Shown piece after piece: positions 1-7,454 of a DNA stretch of 7,481 nt (position 1 is the first letter of the stretch; each line of letters opens with the position of its first letter). The notes under the pieces are model-generated. The model worked only from the letters and a program-made list of their open reading frames with translations, was not told the DNA's origin and did not search any database. A program made the translations under genes and the position numbers. The DNA is from an uncultured Chloroflexaceae bacterium (lineage in GTDB: Bacteria > Chloroflexota > Chloroflexia > Chloroflexales > Chloroflexaceae). The stretch is taken from the NCBI GenBank assembly GCA_937141995.1, contig CAKZQX010000839.1:1-7481 (forward strand), read 5' to 3'.

Positions 1-2
1 TG

Positions 3-185
3 GTCAATGCGTTTATACTCTTTGGTGATCCGGCATCGGTGTTGCCGGTGCCGCGCGCTGCCCCGGAGCCAACGCCTGACCCGCCGGATGGACCTGGTCG
101 TAAACCGCTGCCTGAACCGACCGCAATGCCCAGTCCTGTTACTGATCCGGATATGTTATTTTATCTCCCCTTGATCGTGAGGTGA
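3..185 (+). CDS. C-terminal end of a probable secreted/surface protein (partial)
   Basis: An open frame enters from the left edge and runs 60 codons to a TGA at 183-185; the start lies outside the window. The translation begins VNAFILFGDPASVLPVP, continues through a proline/acid-rich stretch (APEPTPDPPDGPG, then PLPEPTAMPSP) and ends DMLFYLPLIVR. The Pro-rich linker plus a short hydrophobic tail closing in Arg resembles the C-termini of many exported Chloroflexi proteins, where it may act as an anchoring or sorting tail (inference). The LFGDPAS segment resembles the end of the catalytic domain of gingipain-like C25 peptidases, which often carry a L-x-GDP motif there, but this is too little sequence to assign a family. 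Strong Pro/Glu/Asp codon use and the clean frame to the stop support real coding. Function is unassigned. Confidence 0.6.
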   Translation, partial: VNAFILFGDPASVLPVPRAAPEPTPDPPDGPGRKPLPEPTAMPSPVTDPDMLFYLPLIVR

Positions 186-372
186 GTATGCCGCCCTGAT
201 CCGTATCCGTGAGACTCGGGTGTCTGCTACCTTCCTGAATAGCGCGAGACGCACGTCGCATCGGAAAGACATTGTGTCCCGGTTATGCAAGGGGTCGGGC
301 CCGACTGCCGACGGCATACCATACGGTGATAGCCCATGCACAATGAGAGGTCATAACGCCAGGACGCTCCAT

Positions 373-405
373 TCCCATGGCGTTCTGAACCGATGGGACT
401 TTTTT
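373..405 (+). terminator. Weak hairpin plus T-run ahead of the oxidase remnant
   Basis: TCCCAT (373-378) pairs with ATGGGA (393-398) across a 14-nt loop and is followed at once by CTTTTTT. This is the form of an intrinsic terminator and could end transcription of the gene finishing at 185, or attenuate transcription into the oxidase 20 bp further on. The stem is only 6 bp and competes with AACGCCA/TGGCGTT, so support is weak. Confidence 0.3.
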
Positions 406-410
406 ACACA

Positions 411-417
411 GGGAGGA
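411..417 (+). promoter_or_regulatory. Ribosome binding site deciding the oxidase start
   Basis: GGGAGGA at 411-417 is a strong Shine-Dalgarno sequence. Three in-frame-looking ATGs follow at 418, 421 and 427. The first touches the site, the second is 3 nt away, and the third is 9 nt away and gives a Tat signal beginning MITRRQFLKAG, so 427 is preferred. Confidence 0.6.
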
Positions 418-1223
418 ATGATGGCGATGATTACACGGCGGCAGTTTCTCAAGGCGGGAGCGGCATCGGCGGCACTGTATCTGGCACGGCTTGACTTTGC
501 CCGGCGAGGGTTGGCCGCACCGGCGGCGACGGGGTTGAGCGATCCGGCATTGTAGCCCAAGTTTGCCGAAGAAGCCCCCAATGCCTTGAGTCCTGGGTTT
601 GTCTACCAATCACCGAACGGCAAGTATAATATAACTGTGCGTGAAGCCGTGCAAGAGGCCAGCTTTATAAACCCGATAACAACTACAAATTTACCAACGA
701 ATACATGGGATTATGGCGGCAGGCCGGACGGATTTACCTGGCCCGGCATGACGTTTGAGGTGCAAAGCGGCGAACCAATTGAGGTCACATGGAAGAACAA
801 GTTAGATCGCCGCCAGGGCCACCTGCTCCCGGTTGATACGTCACTCCACTGGTGTTACGCGCTGGCAGGCTATGAACAGTATAGCATTGAAAGTGATGGT
901 TTCCCGGTTGTGCCCCATCTGCATGGTGGGCACACCGATTTTCAGTTCGACGGCAACCCGGAGTTTTTCTTCAGTCCGGGCTGGAAAGTACGCGGGCCAC
1001 AATGGGTTGAGAAAACATATATCTATGATAATAGTCAGCCTGCCGGTAATCTCTGGTATCACGACCATGCGCTTGGCATTACCCGGCTGAATGTTTACGC
1101 CGGTCTGGCCGGATTTTATTTTATCCGCGATGATCAGGATACTGGTAAGTCGGACAATCCGCTTGATTTGCCGGCCTATCCCTACGAACTGGCCTATGCT
1201 ATTCAGGACCGTATGTTCTCGGA

Positions 1224-1396
1224 GAGCCTGTCTGAAACGGGTTGGTCATGGGGCGACGGCCCCGGAGCGGGAGTCCCGGCTTCAGCCGGTTCCGGCCACA
1301 CACCGGCTGAAGCCGGGACTCCTGGGGCGCTGTCCGGTGTCGCAGGGCACCCGGCATGCCGTGGGACCGACGCGAATCATCTTTTCAGACAGTCTC
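1224..1396 (+). mobile_element. MITE-like inverted-repeat element, copy 1
   Basis: A 173-bp insertion without coding capacity, inside the oxidase gene. The ends form imperfect terminal inverted repeats: AGAGcCTGTCTGAAA (1223-1237) against TTTCAGACAGtCTCT (1383-1397), 14 of 15 paired. The centre is a 21-bp perfect hairpin (1270-1290 with 1302-1322, 11-nt loop), and a GGCATGCC palindrome lies near the right end. Joining the gene across 1221-1223 (GGA) and 1397-1399 (TGA), read as a 3-bp target duplication that has diverged, gives RMFSETGELFYP, which fits the family; total inserted length is 176 bp, matching the frame change. Homology to copy 2 continues a few bases beyond the right end (AGACCGGC), so the boundary could be 10 bp further out. 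End sequence and size suggest mobilisation by a full insertion sequence elsewhere, possibly IS5-like (inference). Confidence 0.8.
1270..1322. repeat. 21-bp perfect hairpin at the core of element copy 1
   Basis: The arm GGAGTCCCGGCTTCAGCCGGT (1270-1290, first 20 bases GGAGTCCCGGCTTCAGCCGG) pairs perfectly with 1302-1322 around the 11-nt loop TCCGGCCACAC. The equivalent hairpin in copy 2 (7358-7375 with 7387-7404) has three imperfect pairs, one of them a G-T. Confidence 0.9.
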
Positions 1397-1670
1397 TGAG
1401 ACCGGCGAGTTATTCTATCCGGCATTTCCCGGTGATCTTTTCTACGCTGATTTTATTACGGATGAGGATGCGCTCCTGCCGCCGGATATCTTTCCCGGTG
1501 GTGGGCCAACGGCGCTGGCCGAGTTTTTCGGTGATCATATGGTGGTCAACGGCAAGATCTGGCCCAAAGCCGAGGTTGAGCCACGCAACTACCGGTTGCG
1601 GTTACTGAACGGCTGCGACAGCCGCTTCCTGGCGGTGCAGTTTGTTGAGGTCAATAACGTAACGACCGGT

Positions 1671-1834
1671 ATGCGCTCTTTATCCGTCATGTACTTAAAA
1701 CGTATTTAATATAAATTCATACGTTTATTAATATATACTTTATTGTTTCTTATTGCTACGCGTGCAATGTAAGGGTATCCATGTTCTCATCAAAATCACA
1801 TAAACGTTTATCTGTACACCGGGTAGTGTAGCAC
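1671..1834. other. AT-rich spacer between the two pseudogenes
   Basis: This stretch is far richer in A and T than its surroundings and shows no gene. It holds an inverted repeat AAACGTAT/ATACGTTT (1698-1705 and 1719-1726) and a perfect 12-bp palindrome ATAAACGTTTAT (1800-1811). TTGCTA (1753-1758) and TATCCA (1776-1781) with a 17-bp gap could be a weak sigma-70-type promoter for the phosphatase gene; the match to consensus is poor. The AACGTTT-type half-sites could be operator sites for its regulator (inference). Confidence 0.45.
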
Positions 1835-1842
1835 AAGGAGGA
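1835..1842 (+). promoter_or_regulatory. Ribosome binding site of the PhoX-like remnant
   Basis: AAGGAGGA lies 7 nt before the ATG at 1850. It fixes the start of the Tat signal MPHMNRRAFLRT and shows that the 5' end of this gene was once a normal translation start. Confidence 0.7.
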
Positions 1843-1849
1843 CACGCGC

Positions 1850-2839
1850 ATGCCTCACATGAATCGCCGTGCTTTTTTACGGACACGGGCAATGACGGGT
1901 GGTGCTGTTGGTCTTTCCGGGTTAGCAACGCGGGCCGCCCACGCCACGCAACCCGGAGGCGTTCCAATCGTCTTTCCCCGGTCTGGGTGAATTGATTCCT
2001 ACCGCAACACAGAATACCGGTAAATACCTACGCACGAACTGATCTATGACTTTGTGAGCCTTAGGGTCCATCGCCCTGGGGAAGCCGGCTGACCTGGGAG
2101 GAGTCGAACGCGGTCTATGATAAACCGCACGGCTACATCTTCGAGGTGCCCGCAGCGGCCAACGAGCAGGTTGCAGCAATCTCCTTGCCGGATCCGGGTC
2201 AGTTCTACAAAGAAGCTGCCGCAGTCGATCCGAAAACCGGCATTGTCTACCAGACCGAGGATCTCAATCCGGGTGGTATCTTCACGGTTTGTGCCGACCC
2301 GGCCCGGCACGCTGGCGGGGGGCAAGTTCCAGGTACTGGGCATTGCCGACCGGCCCGGGCTGGATATCCGCTCCGGCTTTGTTCCGGGGACGCGGCTCCC
2401 GATCGTCTGATATGACTTCCCGACCGAAATTCCGGGTTATGAGCATGACCGGGGAATTGTGTTTGAGACGGCCCTGGCGCTGGGCGTAGCTATCTTCGAC
2501 CGTCCCAAAGGGATGTGGGAGAGCCGCAGCAGCATCTTCTTTGCAACGACCGGCGGGGGTATTGCAGACAACGGGCAGATCTGGGAGATCCGCGAGAATC
2601 CCGGTGGGCAGAGCTTCCTCGAACTGGTCTACGAGTCACCCGACTCGGAAGTTCTGGATAACCCCGACAATATCACGGTTTCGCCGCGTGGCAATGCGAT
2701 TGTACTCTGCGAAGACGGCGGCGGTGATCAGTATGTCCGCTTCCTGAGCCGAAATGGACAGCATGTCCCATTCCACCCTGCCGGAGGCGAATCGGGCCGT
2801 TTGTCCAGGCAAACGTCTGGTTTGGAACCGACCGCGTAA
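1850..2839 (+). pseudogene. PhoX/DUF839-type exported phosphatase, heavily degraded
   Basis: Remnant of a Tat-exported PhoX-like phosphatase (DUF839 family, calcium/iron-dependent enzymes that release phosphate outside the cytoplasm). The signal MPHMNRRAFLRT plus a hydrophobic core is in one frame and stops at 1988-1990. The protein continues in a second frame from 1962 (FQSSFPGLGELIPTATQNTG), a third near 2036 (HELIYDFVSL), a fourth from 2065 (GPSPWGSRLTWEES, then KPHGYIFEVP, the conserved glutamate-bearing region of the family) and a shift near 2285 into RFVPTRPGTLAGGKFQVLG. An in-frame TGA at 2408-2410 falls where TGG (LPIVWYDFPTE) is expected. The last part keeps VLDNPDNITVSPRG and VLCEDGGGDQYVRFLSRNG, typical of the family. 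Most of the first third is deleted (2020-2060) and the C-terminus after VPFHPAGG is lost. Total about 330 codons against roughly 450-600 in intact relatives. Family call is firm; the exact substrate is not. Confidence 0.85.
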
Positions 2840-2922
2840 CTCCTGTGAACAAAGTGACAACTCTCAACACTTGGTACTTACTTCTCATGTTCGTTAATCA
2901 ATTATGTAGTACAAAACAAACA

Positions 2923-2949
2923 ACCGGCACTTCCTGGGGAAGCGCCGGT
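2923..2949 (-). terminator. Intrinsic terminator of aconitase
   Basis: On the - strand ACCGGC-g-CTTCC pairs with GGAAG-t-GCCGGT around a 3-nt loop, with one mismatch in an otherwise 12-bp GC-rich stem. It is followed by TTGTTTGTTTTGT, a T-rich tail. It lies about 30 bp after the acnA stop codon. The + strand side has no T-run, so it serves the - strand only. Confidence 0.8.
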
Positions 2950-2960
2950 CATCCAGTTAC

Positions 2961-2977
2961 AGACTACAGACTACGGA

Positions 2978-2981
<4 letters not shown>
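2961..2981. repeat. Three tandem 7-bp units at the acnA stop codon
   Basis: AGACTAC, AGACTAC, GGACTAC run head to tail. The third unit contains the acnA stop codon (CTA on this strand, 2978-2980), so the repeat lies in the 3' untranslated region between stop and terminator. Confidence 0.8.
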
Positions 2982-5785
<2,804 letters not shown>

Positions 5786-5964
5786 AGCGTCCTCCTTCAA
5801 CTCCATTGCCCGGCCCCGGCCTGACAGGGTGTAGTTACGCCCCCGGTGTAAACGCGCCGGGAAGTAGTAGGAGCAGCGACGATGCACCATGTTGCCGGCG
5901 AAACCGCCGCAACCCCTGATACTGTCAGGCCGAATCGACCTCAATTGAAGTATGCCTAAATGTA
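5786..5964 (-). promoter_or_regulatory. Long structured leader of acnA
   Basis: About 180 nt separate the expected transcript start from the acnA ATG, long for a housekeeping gene. A perfect 11-bp inverted repeat, CGGCCTGACAG/CTGTCAGGCCG (5817-5827 and 5922-5932), can close a long-range stem. Inside it are a hairpin GTTGC-GGCG-GTTT-CGCC-g-GCAAC (5891-5913, one bulge) and a smaller CCCGG/CCGGG stem (5842-5846 and 5857-5861). Together they form a multi-branch junction ending about 20 nt before the Shine-Dalgarno sequence. This could be a cis-acting element that senses iron or a metabolite, or a protein binding site; I know of no described class that it matches. Confidence 0.45.
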
Positions 5965-5970
5965 AGAATG

Positions 5971-5979
5971 ATTATAACA
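5971..5979 (-). promoter_or_regulatory. Extended -10 promoter of acnA
   Basis: Read on the - strand this is TGTTATAAT, a perfect TGnTATAAT extended -10 box for the housekeeping sigma factor. The sequence 17 bp upstream (CCATCC) does not resemble TTGACA, which extended -10 promoters tolerate. The start of transcription should be near 5964. Confidence 0.65.
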
Positions 5980-6168
5980 CGTTCGGGTAGTGGGGATGGC
6001 AGGACGGGAGCTGTTGGAAAATTACCCAAAAGCTTGCCGCTCCGGCAAGCTTTTGCTTCCACATTGGGCGGCAGACTTTTGCTTCCACACGATATATCCC
6101 CTGTTTTTTGAACTTTTGTAAGCGGCAGACTTTCGGCACCTGCCGATGCTGCCACTCAACACCAGACA
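5980..6168. other. Spacer between methyltransferase and aconitase with related segments
   Basis: No gene is seen. Three related segments of about 24 bp start at 6041 (TCCGGCAAGCTTTTGCTTCC), 6067 (GGCGGCAGACTTTTGCTTCC) and 6121 (AGCGGCAGACTTTCGGCACC). The offsets are 26 and 54 bp, so they lie close to one face or period. The first forms the right arm of the hairpin at 6027-6055. Their role is unknown; repeated regulator sites and hairpin-derived duplications are both possible. Confidence 0.55.
6027..6055 (-). terminator. Terminator-like hairpin after the methyltransferase gene
   Basis: A perfect 13-bp stem, CAAAAGCTTGCCG (6027-6039) with CGGCAAGCTTTTG (6043-6055), closes a 3-nt loop. Runs of A and T flank the GC core symmetrically, as in bidirectional intrinsic terminators. 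It lies about 115 bp past the methyltransferase stop and about 50 bp before the acnA promoter, so it would insulate the two - strand genes. Confidence 0.6.
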
Positions 6169-6993
6169 CTACGGGATGCGGGCAACACCTGCAAGCACCT
6201 GAGAACGTTCGGGTTCTCGTTCAAATAAATAGGGGGTTGCGTTTGGCGATAGGCGTGGATCAGGCCGCCACTGTGGGATAAATACCAGACCGGGATCAAG
6301 CAACTCCAGACCATCAAAGAAACGAGTAATCTCCGCGCGGCTGCGGTTTCGTAACGGGTTGGAGGTACTGTCCGACAGCTTTTCAAGCCGGGCAACCACA
6401 TCAGGAAGAGCCTGTTCATTGGTACCGTGGGAGATGACCAGGAAACTGCCCGAAACCAGCGGCGCACAGAAGGTTCGCACCGCGTCTTCTGCCTGGGGCG
6501 TATGCAAGATATAGTGCAGCACCGTTACCATCAGCAGGGCGATGGGTCGGTTGAAGTCCAGCAGCGCCTGCACTTTCGGGTGTGACAGGATGTAGGCAGG
6601 TTGGTGGGCATCGCCCAGGATGGCCGTGACTTGCGGTATGTCCTTCAGGATCTCCTGGCTGTGAGTAATAGCTACCGGATCAATATCGACATAGACGACG
6701 CGCGCCTCCGGGTTGGTCCGGTGGGCCACTTCATGCACATTTGCTACCGTTGGAATACCCGAACCAATATCCAGGAACTGGTCAATCCCCTGAGCAACCA
6801 GAAACTCTACCACGCGGCGTAGAAAGTCCCGGTTCGCCCGGCAGATTGCAACGGTATGCGGGTTCACCTGCATTGCCTGCTCCAACGCCGCACGATCAGC
6901 CGCAAAGTTATGATATCCGCCCAGAGCACAGTCATAGATGCGGGATGGATTCGGCTTATCCAGATCGAGTCTGCTGGCGTAGAATTCTTCCAT
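6169..6993 (-). CDS. SAM-dependent methyltransferase, PF04672 (DUF574) type
   Basis: Encodes a 274-aa protein of the S-adenosyl methyltransferase family known mainly from actinomycetes (PF04672); its substrate is unknown. Start at 6993 (MEEFYASRLD) follows AGGGGGAAGG at suitable spacing; the frame extends upstream to 7065 without a comparable site. Family hallmarks appear in order: PSRIYDCALGGYHNFAADR (about 16-34), the ARANRxFLRR equivalent CRANRDFLRR (about 51-60), SAM-binding motif I QFLDIGSGIPT with NVHEVAH (about 72-91), the acidic motif VVYVDIDPVA (about 99-108), ILGDAHQP (about 125-132), and a motif IV region with MVTVLHYI. Length matches the usual 260-280 aa. It lies alone between its own promoter and a terminator-like hairpin; neighbours give no clue to the substrate. 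Family confidence is high; molecular function beyond SAM binding is not established from sequence. Confidence 0.93.
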   Translation of the reverse strand: MEEFYASRLDLDKPNPSRIYDCALGGYHNFAADRAALEQAMQVNPHTVAICRANRDFLRRVVEFLVAQGIDQFLDIGSGIPTVANVHEVAHRTNPEARVVYVDIDPVAITHSQEILKDIPQVTAILGDAHQPAYILSHPKVQALLDFNRPIALLMVTVLHYILHTPQAEDAVRTFCAPLVSGSFLVISHGTNEQALPDVVARLEKLSDSTSNPLRNRSRAEITRFFDGLELLDPGLVFIPQWRPDPRLSPNATPYLFEREPERSQVLAGVARIP

Positions 6994-7184
6994 ACACCTT
7001 CCCCCTTTGCTTGCTGCGCATGCATTTCTCCTGTGGATAGAACACTGATCAGTGGCATCCGGCACAGCCCCACCAGTGTTCGGAGAGACACACCCGCGTG
7101 AAGTCGAAAGAACTCCACAGGTTTGTTTTAACAGGTGTTTTACACACCTGTTTGGTTACGCGGATCACCGTGTGTTCTACCTTT
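6994..7184 (-). promoter_or_regulatory. Palindrome-rich leader of the methyltransferase gene
   Basis: About 190 nt lie between the predicted transcript start and the ATG at 6993. They contain a perfect 12-bp palindrome CACTGATCAGTG (7043-7054), an overlapping inverted repeat AACACTG/CAGTGTT (7041-7047 and 7074-7080), an outer 8-bp repeat CCTGTGGA/TCCACAGG (7030-7037 and 7114-7121) and the AACAGGTGT hairpin (separate entry). The first two pairings exclude each other, which would allow alternative folds. No protein-coding frame of quality is seen. Confidence 0.45.
7130..7152. promoter_or_regulatory. 9-bp palindromic operator-like hairpin
   Basis: AACAGGTGT (7130-7138) and ACACCTGTT (7144-7152) are perfect inverted repeats with a 5-bp centre TTTAC. 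No T-run follows on either strand, so it is not an intrinsic terminator. Lying about 40 bp downstream of the predicted methyltransferase start, it could be a repressor operator or a leader hairpin. A partial extra half-site, CCACAGGTTTG, lies just left at 7115. Confidence 0.5.
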
Positions 7185-7190
7185 ATGAGC

Positions 7191-7219
7191 AGTATACCAG
7201 AAAAATAATCTGGTTGTAA
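7191..7219 (-). promoter_or_regulatory. Promoter of the methyltransferase gene
   Basis: On the - strand TTACAA (-35 position, 3 of 6 to consensus), a 17-bp spacer, then TATACT (5 of 6) preceded by TG, giving an extended -10 TGGTATACT. An inverted repeat ACCAGA/TCTGGT (7196-7201 and 7209-7214) fills the spacer and touches the -10 box, so a bound regulator would block the polymerase (inference). Confidence 0.55.
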
Positions 7220-7279
7220 CCGATATCTCTGATACACAGCAGGAGATATGCGGTCGCATTCCACGCCACTGCCGGTCTT
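7220..7279. other. Gap between the methyltransferase promoter and element copy 2
   Basis: Sixty bases with nothing recognisable. The last 9 (GCCGGTCTT, 7271-7279) match the bases outside the right end of copy 1, read in the other direction, so they may still belong to the element or be a preferred target sequence. Confidence 0.4.
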
Positions 7280-7454
7280 AGAGACTGTCTGAAAAGCTGA
7301 TTCGCGGCGGTCCCACGGCATGCCGGGTGCCCTGATCCACCGGACCGCGCCCCAGGCGTCCCGGCTTCCGCCGGTTCCGGCCACACACCGGCTAAAGCCG
7401 GGGCTCCCGCTTCGGGGCCGTAACCTCATGACCCAATACTTTTCACATAGCAGA
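7280..7454 (-). mobile_element. MITE-like inverted-repeat element, copy 2
   Basis: Second copy of the element found in the oxidase pseudogene, in the opposite orientation. The end at 7280-7294 (AGAGACTGTCTGAAA) is intact; the other end near 7441-7450 (TTTCACATAG) has decayed from TTTCAGACAG. Between 7271 and 7436 it aligns with copy 1 (1241-1406, reversed) with about 15 substitutions by eye, apart from the hairpin loop, which is inverted relative to the flanks. The internal hairpin (7358-7375 with 7387-7404) has three imperfect pairs. No coding capacity is evident; frames crossing it have no family resemblance. It sits about 60 bp upstream of the methyltransferase promoter. Confidence 0.8.

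Larger units (their letters stand above)
186..417. other. Intergenic region with palindromes, no gene seen
   Basis: No convincing gene lies between the upstream protein and the multicopper oxidase remnant. Both strands carry open frames here, but none has a good ribosome binding site or recognisable protein. The stretch holds a perfect 12-bp palindrome GTCGGGCCCGAC (294-305), a 7-bp inverted repeat AACGCCA/TGGCGTT (355-361 and 378-384) and a hairpin followed by a T-run (373-405, listed separately). I could not identify a convincing promoter for the downstream gene. Confidence 0.5.
427..1670 (+). pseudogene. Tat-exported multicopper oxidase (CotA/bilirubin-oxidase-like), broken
   Basis: Remnant of a secreted laccase-type oxidase. 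It starts with a twin-arginine signal (RRQFLKAG, then a hydrophobic AASAALYLARL stretch and an A-A-P cleavage region). After an in-frame TAG at 553-555 the same frame resumes (PKFAEEAPNAL) and gives cupredoxin domain 1 with two copper-ligand motifs: HLHGGH (913-930) and WYHDHALGITRLNVYAG. The intact gene probably read CAG at the stop (inference). At about 1222-1224 a 173-bp inverted-repeat element interrupts the gene; coding resumes in a different frame at 1395 with SETGELFYPAFPGD, then ADFITDEDALLPPDIFPGG and YRLRLLNGCDSRFLAVQF, typical of domain 2 in this family. Homology fades near 1670 and an unrelated tail stops at 1709. The third cupredoxin domain, with its HPxHxH and HCHxxxHE ligands, is absent, so the type 1 and trinuclear copper sites cannot form. 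Three independent lesions make it non-functional. Confidence 0.88.

Noticed and set aside
294..305. GTCGGGCCCGAC as a binding site or origin element
   Set aside because: A single GC-rich palindrome in a GC-rich genome is expected by chance often enough; nothing nearby supports a role.
220..426. Upstream extension of the oxidase frame from an ATG at 220
   Set aside because: The strong Shine-Dalgarno at 411-417 and the Tat signal after it fix the start; the preceding residues have no signal or domain character.
553..2410. TAG at 553 and TGA at 2408 as recoded pyrrolysine or selenocysteine codons
   Set aside because: Both genes also carry frame changes, deletions or an insertion, and no recoding stem-loop is evident after either stop. 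Ordinary nonsense mutations are enough.
5786..5944. N-terminal extension of acnA to an ATG at 5944
   Set aside because: AAGGAGGA sits immediately before the ATG at 5785, the protein from there starts like other aconitases, and the extension overlaps the structured leader.
6041..6144. The three related segments as a short CRISPR array
   Set aside because: The units differ, the gaps are only a few bases or one unit long, and no cas gene or leader is present.
6864..7025. Overlapping short open frame from an ATG at 7025 on the - strand, preceded by GGAG
   Set aside because: The ribosome binding site is too close to the ATG, the product has no recognisable character and it overlaps the methyltransferase start out of frame. 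A role in translation control cannot be excluded but is not supported.
7049..7429. Open frames running through element copy 2 on the - strand
   Set aside because: They consist of translated element sequence (PWDRRESAFQTV, also readable in copy 1) and unrelated flanks, and have no conserved domain.
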